A DNA stretch of 64,000 nt, from positions 43,232,941 through 43,296,940 of the forward strand of contig CM042012.1 of assembly GCA_023525715.1 (NCBI GenBank). Direction: 5' to 3'. This document shows positions 1 through 11,766 of the stretch, piece after piece. Within the stretch, counting starts at the first letter, position 1. Every line of letters begins with the position of its first letter. Source of the DNA: Cichorium intybus (taxonomy: Eukaryota; Streptophyta; Magnoliopsida; Asterales; Asteraceae). The notes under the pieces were generated by a model. The model was not told where the DNA came from and did not search any database. It was given only the letters and a program-made list of their open reading frames with translations. Position numbers and translations under genes: made by a program.

Positions 1-1
1 A

Positions 2-3000
2 GACCAAAGTTGGACGCCTCAGAAAAAGTCGCAACAAACCGGGTCTAGGGGTAAAGGCCAGAAAGACGAAGGAAAGTGGTGTGAAAAATGCAGAAAAAGG
101 CACACGGGCAGTTGTCGCAGTGATACTGGGTCAGTTAGCTGCCGAAATTGTGGAAAAACGGGTCATCCTACACGGGAGTGTCGGGCGGAACGAAGATGTT
201 ACCAATGTGGAGCTACTGATCACATTCGTCCGAACTGTCCCCAACTGAAATCTAGAGTATACAGTGAAAGACCCAGAGATGATCAAGTGGGAAAGAAAGA
301 AGAGCCGAAGAACAGGGGACGACCAGTGGCCTTGCGAGCTTTCCAGATGACTGTGGAAGAAGCCTGTGAGAAGACAGATGTGGTGACAGGTATCTTCACC
401 CTTAATTCCATACCTGTATATGTTATTTTTGATCCGGGGGCTACACACTGTTTCGTGTCGGAGTCCCTGATGTCTCGCTTGAATGTACCATTAACCCCAA
501 TGGATGAAAGCTTGGAAGTAGCGGTAGCAGACGGCAGATATGTTTGGGTATCCGAACACCTGGAGGGTTGTCAGCTTAAAATCTACGGGACCGTTTTCCC
601 TATAGATTTGAAGCCGATGACTACCAATGAATTTGGTGTAATTGTGGGAATGGATTGGTTGGCAACGAATTATGCTAACATGGACTGTAGGAATAAAAGC
701 CTTACAGTGTTGTCACCAGATGGGAATTTGATAAAGATTCAGGGTGAACGACCTCGGTTGAGAATGCCAGTTATCTCCTTTGCTCAAGCCCGAAGCTGTA
801 TTAGTAAAGGAGGGATGTCTTATTTGGCTTATGTATCGGTGGCTCAACCGATTAAAGTGGGGGTAGCGAATGTGAATGTGGTAAACGAATTCCCAGATGT
901 GTTTCCAGACGAACTTCCAGGGTTGCCACCAGATCGACAGGTTGAGTTCACGATTGAACTGATTCCGGGAGCTGCACCTGTTGCTCGAGCTCCATACCGT
1001 TTAGCACCTTCAGAGATGGTGGAACTGCGAAAGCAACTGGAAGAACTGTTAGACAGGGGTTTTATCAGACCGAGTACATCGCCTTGGGGAGCCCCTATCC
1101 TGTTTGTCAAAAAGAAAGATGGGTCAATGCGCATGTGTATTGACTATCGGGAATTGAACAAGATCACGGTGAAGAATAAGTATCCGCTCCCACGAATTGA
1201 TGACTTGTTTGACCAGCTACAAGGAGCATCCTACTTTTCAAAAATTGACCTGAGGTCGGGTTACCATCAGTTGAAGATACGGGAATCTGACGTTCCAAAG
1301 ACAGCTTTTCGCACACGATACGGTCACTATGAGTTTTTGGTGATGCCTTTCGGGTTAACCAATGCTCCAGCCGTATTCATGGATCTTATGAACCGGGTGT
1401 GTCGACCGTTCCTTGATACATCAGTGATAGTATTTATAGATGATATCTTGGTGTATTCTCGAAGCCAAGCCGAGCATGAGGTGCATCTGCGTCAAGTGTT
1501 GGAGTTGCTTCGCCGAGAAAAGCTGTATGCTAAATTCTCCAAGTGTGAATTCTGGTTAAGAGAAGTCCAATTTCTTGGCCATGTATTTAATGCCGAAGGG
1601 GTGAAAGTCGACCCAGCAAAAGTTGAAGCCGTGATGAAGTGGGAACCACCTCGAAGTCCAACTGAAGTACGAAGTTTCCTTGGTTTGGCAGGCTATTACA
1701 GAAGATTTGTTGAAAATTTTTCCTCAGTAGCTGTCCCGTTGACCAAATTGACCAAGAAAGGCGAAAAGTTCACGTAGGCGGAAAAACAGCAAGAAGCTTT
1801 CCAAAGGTTGAAACAAGCCTTGTATGAAGCACCAGTGTTAACACTACCGCAAAGCGGAGAAGAGTATGTGATCTACAGCGATGCCTCAAGAGTTGGCCTT
1901 GGATGTGTATTAATGCAGAAAGGTCGGGTAATAGCTTATGCGTCCCGCCAACTAAAAGACGCTGAAAAGAAGTATCCAGTTCATGACCTGGAATTAGCTG
2001 CGGTGGTTTTAGCATTGAAGCTGTGGAGACACTATTTATATGGTATGCAATTTGTTGTCTATACGGACCACAAAAGTTTGAAATATTTATTTGATCAAAA
2101 AGAGCCTAACATGCGACAGCAAAGGTGGATGGATCTACTTAAAGACTTTGACTTTGAAATTCAGTATTATCCCGGCAAGGCGAATGTGGTGGCAGATGCT
2201 TTAAGCCGAAAGGAAGCTCCTTTGAAAATTACATCCGCATGTATGGGTATAGTAAGCCGATTACCAGAATTGATTCGTTCGGCACAAGAAGAAGCGTGTA
2301 AGCCGGAGAATGTAAAAAGCGAACGAATGGTTGGATATTTGAAGCATCTGGAAGAAAATGCTCAGAAATTGAAGACCTTCAGAGGACGTGTATAGGTTCC
2401 AAAACAAGGAGAGGCGCGGAATTTGCTTCTAGAAGATGCACATTTCATTCGATATGCAGTTCATCCGGGCAGTACCAAGATGTACCGGACGTTAAAACTG
2501 TTGTATTGGTGGCCCGGAATGAAAAGAGATGTTGGAAGATATGTGGAAAGATGTTTGACGTGTCTGCAAGTTAAGTCAAACCATCAGAAACCGTACGGGG
2601 AAATACAACCATTGCCGATTCCATAGAAGAAGTGGGACCATATCACTATGGATTTTGTGACAAAGTTGCCGCGGACACCGCGAGGTCATGATTCGGTGTG
2701 GGTGATTGTTGATCGACTGACAAAATCAGCACAATTCATACCGATTAGCGAGAAGTACAGGGTGGATCAACTGGCAAAAATCTACATAGATGAGGTGTTA
2801 TGCCGACATGGATTACCAGCATCGATTGTGTCGGATCGAGACAGCAGATTTACTTCCCACTTTTGGCAAAGTCTTCAAAAGCGATTGGGTTCAAAAGTAC
2901 TCATGAGTACTGCATACCACCCGCAGACCGATGGCCAAAGTGAAAGAACTATCCAAACTTTGGAAGATATGCTAAGAACATGTGTAATTGACTTTGGTGG

Positions 3001-3688
3001 AAGCTGGGAAGATCACCTACCCTTAGTAGAATTCGCGTACAATAACAGCTATCATTCCAGCATTCAAATGGCCCCGTATGAGGCATTGTATGGAGCACCG
3101 TGTCGTACACCGACTTGCTGGACTGAAGTTGGGGAAAAGTCGTTGGCTGGACCCGAAATTGTAGCACAGACGGAAGAGAAGATCAAACTGATACGAGAAA
3201 ACTTGAAGGTAGCTCAGAATCGACAGAAACAGTACGCAGACAAACGGGTGAAACCGATAAAATTCCAAGTAGGAGACATGGTAATGCTCAAAGTATCCCC
3301 TTGGAAAGGCTTAATTCGTTTTGGGAAGAAAGGAAAGTTGAGTCCTCGTTTTATTGGACCTTTCCGTATATCCCAAAGAATTGGAACCGTGGCGTATAGA
3401 TTTGAGTTACCTGATGAACTTCATGGTATACATGATGTATTTCATGTGTCCCATTTGATAAAAACTTTGTTTGATAAGTCTCAACATATACCTCTTGCTG
3501 AAATTGAGGTGGATGAAAAGTTGAGATATCCGGAACAACCCGAGCGGGTGTTAGACCGCAAGGTAAGACAGCTGCGAAATAAGAAGATCAGCATGGTGAA
3601 AGTACTTTGGCGTCATCACAAAGGTTCCGACATGACATGGGAGACCGAAAGTGAAATGAGGGAGAAATACCCTCAACTTTTTGTATGA
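2..3688 (+). pseudogene. Chromovirus gag-pol polyprotein with three in-frame stops
   Basis: The frame is open from base 2 and keeps the same phase to the stop at 3688, broken only by TAG codons at 1775-1777, 2393-2395 and 2624-2626. Domains in order: two CX2CX4HX4C zinc knuckles (140-181 and 197-238) after a degenerate one; aspartic protease with FDPGATHCFVS (about 428-460); reverse transcriptase with the catalytic FIDDILVYS near 1435; RNase H beginning near 1875 (YSDASRVGLGCVL); integrase zinc region near 2423-2600, then the DDE core with MDFV (2648), SDRDSRF (2837) and the TDGQSERTIQ region (2929); chromodomain with RVLDRKVRQL to PQLFV at the end. The first two stops fall where relatives usually have Trp. 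No frameshift is visible, so the copy looks moderately young but cannot make full-length Pol. The N-terminal gag is missing from the window. Confidence 0.93.
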
Positions 3689-3708
3689 TTTCGGGGACGA
3701 AATCTCTT

Positions 3709-3722
3709 AAAGGAGGGGAGAA
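3709..3722 (+). other. Polypurine tract of the chromovirus
   Basis: A purine run (AAAGGAGGGGAGAA) lies just before the LTR start TGTAACGCC. It is the expected primer for plus-strand DNA synthesis. Confidence 0.8.
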
Positions 3723-3954
3723 TTTGTAACGCCAAAACATGTTTATTATGTAATTATAATAAAAAGGGCAAATTGGTCATTTTACCTTAGAAGGGTAATT
3801 TGGTCTTTTGGACAGAAAAGGATTAAGTTTGTAATAATATTTTGAGTTTAGGACTTAAAATGTTATAAAAACTAGTTTTTGTCATAAATATGTGTAAAAT
3901 GTGGCAAAAGTTCAAGAATTACAACTCTAGGGACTAAACTGCAATTTCTGGAAG

Positions 3955-3962
3955 TATAAATA
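3955..3962 (+). promoter_or_regulatory. Candidate LTR TATA box
   Basis: TATAAATA lies 230 bp into the LTR and would mark the U3/R border about 30 bp downstream. No transcript evidence can be seen. Confidence 0.5.
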
Positions 3963-5000
3963 GTGGGACAAGCTCTCCCACATGTGCAGAATTCTAGAGT
4001 TCATGGGAGAGGGTTCTTGAGCGATCTCTGCAGAAATTTGGAGCAATCTTGAAGGTTGAAGCTTGGAATTCCATAATTGACTTTGGATTGAAGAATTGGA
4101 AGTGTTAAAGGCTAGTATTTCAAGCTCTAACCTAGTTTGTTCTTGGGGAATTTTTATAGAAACTGAAATGTGCAATTTCAGTTATGAAATTATGTGATAA
4201 GTAGCTTAATACTTCCATTAAGTCATGCTAATAAGGGCTTAATTCAAGAAAATGGAAGTAGATTGTTATTTTTGTTGAATTTGAAGTTTTGGGGTTGTTA
4301 GAACTAAGAACCCTAAATCTTCGTATGATTGATTGAGTGGGTTTTGAGGGTTGAAAACCTTGTTAAAATGTAAGGTTTTAGCCTAGGAATAAACCCCAAA
4401 CGGTTAAGAACAGCATTAAGAACTTATAGACCAAAATTGCAAGCTACAGTGCACAATTCGCGACTGGACAGGAGACCTGCACTGCCGCTAGGCGCGGTGC
4501 GCCCTCCTTCCAGGCGCGGTGCGCCCTGAGACAGGGAATTTGAAATGCTATCTTTTGTTTGGCTTGTCCGATTTAGCTCAAACTTGATCCGTAGGCTCGT
4601 TATGGTCTGAAAAGTTTGGGAAAATTTTTATATTGAGTTTTCGACCCCTCGGGGGCACTGTAGATCGATACGAATGCCTCGGTGAATAGTGAAATTCATA
4701 AAAAGATAGTAAACGGAAAGTCTATTATCTAGACATTGTTTGTATGATACTATATTGAACTCTTGTGCATTAGAGTCAATTAAAACAGTTGGTAACCTAT
4801 AATCATTGTGAAAATGAATGACATTATAGGTACGGGACAAGATCTTGTGGAATACTTTGAAAGGCAAGGGCTAACAAAAGCTAGTGGTAGCAAACCTTCA
4901 GGTGAGTAATCTCACTGTTATCAGATGTGATAAATATTAAATGAGCAGCTGCAGATGGAAATTGTTTTGGGGACGAAAGTGACAGATTATATGATTTGAT

Positions 5001-5229
5001 ATATGACAATACCAGATAAGCCGTGAGTCTGTTATAGACAAGAACGGAGCTGTGAGTCAATAAAAATGAATGATATGACAATACCAGATAAGCCGTGAAT
5101 CTATAATAGACAATGAACGGAGCTGTGAGTCAAACTTATATAAGACAATACCGGGTAAGCCGTGAGTCATCGAGATGACAAGAACGGAGCCGTGAGTCTA
5201 GGCAAAAGCGGGATAAACCCGTGAGTCAT
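5001..5229 (+). repeat. Degenerate tandem repeat inside the LTR
   Basis: Three copies of a roughly 70-75 bp unit containing GACAATACCAGATAAGCCGTG and AGAACGGAGCTGTGAGTC. The third copy is the most diverged and carries an extra GGGATAAACCCGTGAGTC block. Confidence 0.75.
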
Positions 5230-5590
5230 ATATGATTTTGTGTTGCATGAGAATGCATATTTGATTTTGTATAGAGAATTTTATTCTTATACATGTTATA
5301 TTTGATTTGATTACTCATTGGGCTTTATAGCTCACGGTTTTACTGATATGTCCCTGCAGGTGAGCGTGATCCCGCCAAGGGAAAAGATAAAGTCCGTGAT
5401 TGAGGACTTAGTATTTGAAGTGACGACCCGGCTTGAAGAATGTATAATATTTTATGTATTGTACTTCGTGATACGCTTGTACTCGTATTGTATTAACTAA
5501 TACCCCTACTTATGGTTGGATTGTAAAATATTTGGTTTGAAAAATGAAATTTTTTTTTGGGGTGTTTTTGTTAATAAGTCGGGTGTTATA

Positions 5591-6220
5591 GTATATATAC
5601 TCCGTGTTTCTTAATTTGGAATCGCTTAAGAGAATCTGTTGAAGTGAAATGGATGTTGTTGACCATTGTAGGACAAGGTACCAACAAATGAGTAAAGATC
5701 TTCATTTGGGTCTTCACATTTGACTACAACTTTGAATTGTTGAAAGGAGTTGTCATTTTAGATTTTTTCTCCATCCAAATTTCATGGTTTTAACGTAACA
5801 AATCCCATTTGGGTGGCATGATCATGAAAGAAGAAGAAGATCTGATGGAGAATATTCGACTTTATGGACTTTAACAAGATCACCAACACATATTCCATTT
5901 CCTTTAAGAAAAAGAGTAATCTGTGTATTCATGGTTCTTTCTATTATTTGCCTTTATGTCCTGAAATTAATTAAACGTGGACTGACTACTAATATAAGAT
6001 ATTATCGAAAATTTTGACATGAATCTGTTTTCTTGAAAATCACAGGTAAAATTTAGTGAAACTTTGAACCTAAAAGACGAGTTTTGAAATAAAGCAATGT
6101 AACCTGTTTCCGACTTCTCCAATCTTCTACACATTCCTTTGCCATGGTTACCCCAATCACCACCAGCAAAGGAAAAAGAATATTGGAAGCTCTAAAAGGC
6201 GCTAATGGAATTAGGTTATT
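5591..6220 (-). pseudogene. P4-ATPase (phospholipid flippase, ALA-type) pseudogene fragment
   Basis: Read on the minus strand, two exons of an aminophospholipid ATPase can be recognised. Exon remnant 1 (about 6220 down to 6104) encodes a stretch ending VVIGVTMAKECVEDWRSRKQ, followed by a GT donor at 6103. After a 143-bp intron with an AG acceptor at 5961-5962, exon remnant 2 (5960 to 5591) contains VGDLVKVHKVEYSPSDLLLL, CYVKTM followed one frame later by LDGE-NLK, KCEDPN-DLYSFVGTL, and finally DSKLRNTEYIY in another frame. Several frameshifts and stops break it. These are the actuator and early cytosolic segments of plant ALA flippases. Similarity stops abruptly at 5591, where the chromovirus LTR begins, so the retrotransposon sits inside this exon. 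The remainder of the gene, if present, lies left of the window. Confidence 0.82.
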
Positions 6221-6300
6221 GTGTCTGGTTGGACGGCAGAGGAGGGTGGCGGAAAAGAGGCTCACCCTCTGAGATCTCTAACTCTAATAGAGGAAGGAAG

Positions 6301-6304
<4 letters not shown>

Positions 6305-6338
<34 letters not shown>
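6305..6338. repeat. (GA)n microsatellite
   Basis: About 17 GA units. A second GA run lies at 6547-6570. The sequence between and after (6340-6830) is low in coding signal; a short open stretch from ATG 6355 to TGA 6492 is not recognised. Confidence 0.95.
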
Positions 6339-6340
<2 letters not shown>

Positions 6341-6545
6341 CCGACGATGAACCGATGTCCTCCGGGAACGAGGCGGAGGAAGAGAAAGTGTTTCTCGATT
6401 TTACTAGAGAATCCGCCGGTGAGGTGTTGAGGATGATCAGTTGGTCGGATACGGTCCCGATATTAATCGAACTTAAATTTAATTGGACTTGAATTTGGGT
6501 TTCTAATAGGTCAGATTAAACAAACGAGAGAATCAAAGCGGGATT

Positions 6546-6578
<33 letters not shown>

Positions 6579-6868
6579 GTAGGGGGTTGGTTTGTATTTT
6601 TTTTAATTACTAAAAAACTCATTAGTTAAAAGAAAAAGAAAAAAGAAAATAGAAAGGGTAAATTGGTATTTTTACATAGACCAGGGACCAACAATGCAAG
6701 CTTTTAGCAACCATAAGGACCAAAACTGTGAAAAATAAAAACTTGGACTGAAAGCAAAAAAAATGTGTCAACTACAGGGACCAAAACTGTAATTTACTCT
6801 ATAATTAATATTAGAACTAAAATTTGATTCACATTGTTAGGAACCATCATGTATCCCAAAAAAAAAAA

Positions 6869-6869
<1 letters not shown>

Positions 6870-6947
<78 letters not shown>

Positions 6948-6962
6948 GTGTATGTGTGTGTG

Positions 6963-6998
<36 letters not shown>

Positions 6999-7002
6999 TG
7001 TA
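6870..7002. repeat. Compound microsatellite (AC)n-(AT)n-(GT)n-(TATG)n
   Basis: An AC run, an AT run of about 65 bp (6881-6945), GT repeats and about eight TATG/TGTA units follow each other. Open frames across it only encode repeated Tyr-Ile and are artefacts. Confidence 0.97.
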
Positions 7003-7232
7003 GGAAGAATTCAAATGATAACCATTAAAAAGTTGCGCACCGTGAAAACCAATATCGTCCCCTGACGCAATTCATCGGAAGGTTGTGTATTACAATGAGG
7101 TTTAACCAATGTGAATGCGCTGTAGACAATCAAACCACACAACCTTTGGATTAAACCCTTATAAAATAATATGTGGTATAGATTAGTTCCTTTTAGTTCT
7201 TAATATTTCAATGGTTCCCATTTGAACCTATT

Positions 7233-7234
<2 letters not shown>

Positions 7235-7279
<45 letters not shown>
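7235..7279. repeat. (TA)n microsatellite
   Basis: About 22 TA units in AT-rich intergenic sequence. Confidence 0.97.
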
Positions 7280-7282
<3 letters not shown>

Positions 7283-7791
7283 AAATGACTTAGGAGGGTA
7301 ACAAAGTATTGAAATTATATAAAAAAAATTATTCAACTTTGTTTAGTACCAAAAAAAATATCAAAAACTATAATATTTGTCCATATATGACCATTAAAGT
7401 TATGATTATTTTTTTTCAAACATTTCATTTACCTCCTCGACTATAGTAAGTTTTAGTCCAATTTTTACCCGATAAACTATAAATTAAGAAAAAAATTACA
7501 TGGATTTTAAGAGCTTATTGTGTTGCTTTTCCCTTGCTTACACTAATAAAACACTTGCACATGAAATTAGGGATTGTATCGAGGGTTTTCACATTTGAAT
7601 AAGACACCACAAGAATGACGGGTGTCTCTAATGAAGAGTTCCTCATCTTGATATTTACCATGGATGGGCTCCCCCCCAAGCCTAGTGTACTTTTTCCCTC
7701 TAAAAACATTCGTTACCAGAGTAGATTTCAAAAGCATGTAATTCAAGGAATTCATATGACATCTTTAGAAATTGGTTAGGTATATATGTAT

Positions 7792-8095
7792 TATATATAC
7801 TACTGTGTTAAAATTCAATCAATTAGAGATGGGTTAAGAGAAGTCAAACATGATAATTATTATGTAAAGTTTCTTGATGTCGACTATGATAATGATGCAA
7901 GAAGTAATATGTACATTAATCATAACAAAGAACCAATTAAGGATATGATTAATGGGGAAGAAAAAGTCGATGATGGAGACACGATAGTAATATATTTATA
8001 TTGATGTAGACTTAGTCATTTCAGATGAATTATTACTGGATCATAAAGATCGCGATGGGGTTATACTAATAAAGAATTATGGTGATCCATTTTGA
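7792..8095 (+). pseudogene. Possible MULE transposase N-terminal fragment
   Basis: A short open stretch (to 8004) reads YYCVKIQSIRDGLREVKHDN, then KFLDVDYDNDARSNMYINHN. The spacing of SIRDGLREVKHD, followed by an acidic linker, resembles the N-terminal region that precedes the transposase core in plant Mutator-like proteins. A second frame continues as DVDLVISDELLLDH and NYGDPF up to about 8092. No transposase catalytic core or terminal inverted repeat was found, and the flanks are microsatellites. It may equally be an unrelated remnant. Confidence 0.35.
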
Positions 8096-8278
8096 GCCAC
8101 AAGATTGTAGGACGTAAACCTTTTTAACAAAATAATAACTTTAATAGTCATATGTATACAAATGCTATAGTTTGTTGGTATATTTTGTACTAAAAAAACT
8201 TGAATGGTGTTTTTTATACAATTTTGAAACTTCATTACCCTTCAACATCATATTTGAACTTCTGTATGTATGTATGTG

Positions 8279-9190
<912 letters not shown>

Positions 9191-9727
9191 CATGAAACTC
9201 AACAATTAATACAAAGTTTGCCCAATTTTTCTAAACAACTCAGTGTACATTTATATTAATTCAAGAATATACAAGAAGCTATAAATAGGATCAATACCAC
9301 TACAATATACAAGATTTGAGTCGGGCAACACCAATCTTCTAACAATCATTCTATCTCTTGACGACTAACCAGTACCTTTGTCGGGTTTATCTTAATCCTA
9401 AAAAACACAACTTCACATAAAGAGTAAGTTATAAAAGCTTAGTGAGTAACCGGGCTACCATATATACATAACAACTACACTAAAGATTAGTACTTCTTGT
9501 ACATAATTTGTTTGACAACATCTTGATATACTCAATAGCACGCCTAAGGCAAACAAATAATACCTTCCTTATTCCACTAAGTTATCATAACCCACGGGTA
9601 CCTTTTAAGTGATATCATTCTTTCTTCTCATGAGATTTATGTTGTCAGTGACTATAAAACTTATCATCACATACCCTAATTACTAACAACCAGCCATAGC
9701 CACCAAGGCTTACCACAATCATATAAT

Positions 9728-10495
9728 TTTTGGATTAGGTGTCTAAGCCATGACTTATAGTTGTATTTATCTTATGAATAAAAGCAAAGTCCATTTGGGT
9801 TGCCCTCATAGATGGAGGATAGATATATAGTTTAGTAGAGAGAATAGTTGATTTATTAATTGTATAATAAATCAACAGAAAATATATATGGTTTATTAAT
9901 ATATTTAAGTGTTAATATATTAATTAGATACTATATTAATTAATTGAGATTTAATATAGAATTAATTGGATTTAATTTGGAGATTAAATTAATTAGTTAA
10001 AAGGTGCAGGGACTGGTTTGGCATTTATTCAATAGTTGAATAACTGGCCAGGTAAAACCAGGGACCAAAAGTGGCGCCACCCTGGAGGCTCCTCCAGGGT
10101 TTGGCGAAACCCTGATTAGGGTTTTGGTAAGCCTGGTCCAAGTGGTCAAAAGCCTTGTCCAGTTGGAGGCTCCTTAGGGTTTCAGGTGTAACCCTAGGAG
10201 GCTATAAAAGGAACCCCCTGTCACCTCATATTCACGCCATCTCTCTCTCTGTGTTACTCTGCTGGACTGATTCTTCCATCACTTGGGTGTGACTTGCATT
10301 TGAGGCAGGATACTTTTGCTGCTGCTTGAAAGGATCATAAGATCAAAGGTTGGTTTTATTAATTCATCTTTAGAATTGAATTATTTCCTTTAGGTTCTTA
10401 GTTCTAATCTTCATAGAAGAAAACATAGATCAATATTAGGGTTGCATGTGAACCATAGGAATTTTTGTGTTCATTGATTGCATAGAAACCCTTCA
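9728..10495 (+). repeat. 5' LTR of element A
   Basis: Starts TTTTGGATTAGG (TGTTGGATTAGG in the partner, so the terminal TG is mutated) and ends CCCTTCA just before the primer site. It contains a TATA box, TATAAAA at 10203-10209. Confidence 0.93.
10203..10209 (+). promoter_or_regulatory. TATA box in the 5' LTR of A
   Basis: GGCTATAAAAGGAACC. The same motif is at 17888-17894 in the 3' LTR. Elements B and C have TATAAATA at the matching place on the minus strand. Confidence 0.6.
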
Positions 10496-10496
10496 G

Positions 10497-10508
10497 TGGT
10501 ATCAGAGC
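10497..10508 (+). other. Primer binding site of A
   Basis: TGGTATCAGAGC follows the LTR after one base and matches the 3' end of initiator Met tRNA, the usual primer of plant copia elements. Confidence 0.92.
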
Positions 10509-11289
10509 TAGCTTGTTTTCTTGTGAATTGATTTGAACTTTCTTGTGCCTTGGGTGTTTTGCGAAAATCATCCCTTGGAGATGGCCTAAAATCGATGCCA
10601 AGGCTAGGGTTTTCTAACCCTAGCCGCCACCCTCCTTTGGTCCCCCTTGAATGCTTGATTTACTTGCCTTAATTATGTGTTGTTATTTTTGGTAACAAGA
10701 TCAATTAAAATAACTTGAACCCTTCTTGCTTGGCTTGTAATTTTAGAGATTCATGGACCAATACAGATTAATTAATTTGATTAATTTGGTAATCTGTAAC
10801 CTAGATTTAATTAGTTTAATTAATTGATTAATTAAAAGACCAATTAAATCAGTTTAAAGAATTAATTAAAATTTTCAAAAAATTAGTAATAATTTGCGAA
10901 AATTAAGATAAAATTAATTATAAAATATTTTAATGAGATTAAAATATGTCTTATATATATTTATGATTAAAAGTTAATTTAATATATATATAAGAAAATT
11001 GGTTAGTCTACCGCTAGTAAGCCTCATTCACAAAACTGTCCTATAAAGAGGGTATAAGGCGACTGACTATAAAATGTTAGTCTAATGGGTATATACTCTT
11101 ACCCACCGCTCTCCTGGTCAGTCAAGTGTCGTTAGCTGAACGGGTATGATAGAACCGCTAAGCCTCTTAAAAGTATAATGCTATAATTGAAAGTACTAGA
11201 ACCCTAAAACAAATCCCAATCTAGTTACTTTAGGTTAAAAATGTGAATTGGTGCTAATCCATGAAATTGCACATTGCACTTTGTGGAAC

Positions 11290-11325
11290 GTTGGTAGAGC
11301 ATGTGTGGTTTACCGGCACGCCAAC
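11290..11325 (+). promoter_or_regulatory. Leader hairpin, copy 1 (element A)
   Basis: 36 nt: 5' arm GTTGGT pairs with GCCAAC (one G-U), around a loop containing GAGCATGTGTGGTTTACCGG. The conserved loop and a stem unlike that of the other copies suggest selected RNA structure. Confidence 0.65.
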
Positions 11326-11369
11326 TGGGGTCCGCAAATAGTCGCAATGGGTTTCTTGATTTTGTCATT

Positions 11370-11405
11370 ATTAACGGAGCGTGTGTGGTTTACCGGCACG
11401 TTAAT
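11370..11405 (+). promoter_or_regulatory. Leader hairpin, copy 2 (element A)
   Basis: 36 nt: perfect 7-bp stem ATTAACG/CGTTAAT around a 22-nt loop starting GAGCGTGTGTGGTTTACCGG. It starts exactly 80 nt after copy 1. Confidence 0.7.
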
Positions 11406-11766
11406 TAGAGATGACAATTGACTTCAAGAGTACCAAGCAATTTACATGATTATTCACACCCGGTTTGTGATCCTTGGTATCCCAGTCATAAACAGCGGGG
11501 CATTCCCGAGATTAAAACATGCTATCTAACAGTTCGGTAAATCTCAAAGAAACTAGGAATTCCATTATAATATGATTATGTTTCCGCGGTGGAATTGGCT
11601 GAATCATCATTCGCCTACCTTGTAAAATTTGCAATATTGATTACGGCATCCCTTTTCGGTATTGTAGATTGTTATTGTAGGATCCTAGCCTTATATTTGT
11701 TCTTGGGTGAATATAAGGATTATTATTATTATTCTATCTAATTAAAACTACCTTCTTCTTGTTCAG

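Larger units (their letters stand above)
1..5590 (+). mobile_element. Ty3/gypsy chromovirus, 5' part cut off by the window edge
   Basis: Seen: one reading frame with gag zinc knuckles, aspartic protease, reverse transcriptase, RNase H, integrase and a C-terminal chromodomain, then a purine tract and a 1.87 kb LTR. This domain order with a terminal chromodomain defines the chromovirus branch of Ty3/gypsy. The 5' LTR, primer site and most of gag lie before base 1. The LTR ends at 5590, directly against an exon of a P4-ATPase pseudogene. The predicted target duplication is GTATA (5591-5595), whose partner would lie outside the window. The lineage (Tekay/Del-like) is an inference. Confidence 0.93.
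3725..5590 (+). repeat. 3' LTR of the chromovirus
   Basis: Starts TGTAACGCC right after the polypurine tract and ends GGGTGTTATA, a one-base variant of the usual ...TTACA end. Length is 1866 bp. The right boundary is fixed independently, because base 5591 resumes P4-ATPase exon sequence on the other strand. It holds a candidate TATA box (3955-3962) and a tandem repeat (about 5001-5229). A 60-codon open stretch at 5318-5500 is not considered a gene. Confidence 0.88.
10509..11766 (+). other. Untranslated leader of A
   Basis: 1.26 kb without a gene before the gag ATG. The part from about 10990 to 11540 is strikingly similar to the leader of element C (minus strand, about 31100-31620), although the gag proteins are far more diverged. 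It includes the paired 36-nt hairpins listed separately. Confidence 0.8.

Noticed and set aside
131..448. Minus-strand open frame opposite chromovirus gag
   Set aside because: Shadow of the gag-pol frame on the other strand; composition without domain signal.
5318..5500. 60-codon open frame in the chromovirus LTR
   Set aside because: Lies inside the LTR, no recognised motif and no relation to the gag-pol frame.
6355..6492. Short open stretch beginning MSSGNEAEEEKVFLDF
   Set aside because: Only 45 codons next to GA repeats, no recognised domain and no splice context; it could be an exon remnant, but I cannot support it.
7515..7755. Two overlapping minus-strand open frames
   Set aside because: No recognised motif; more likely shadows of the possible MULE remnant on the plus strand.
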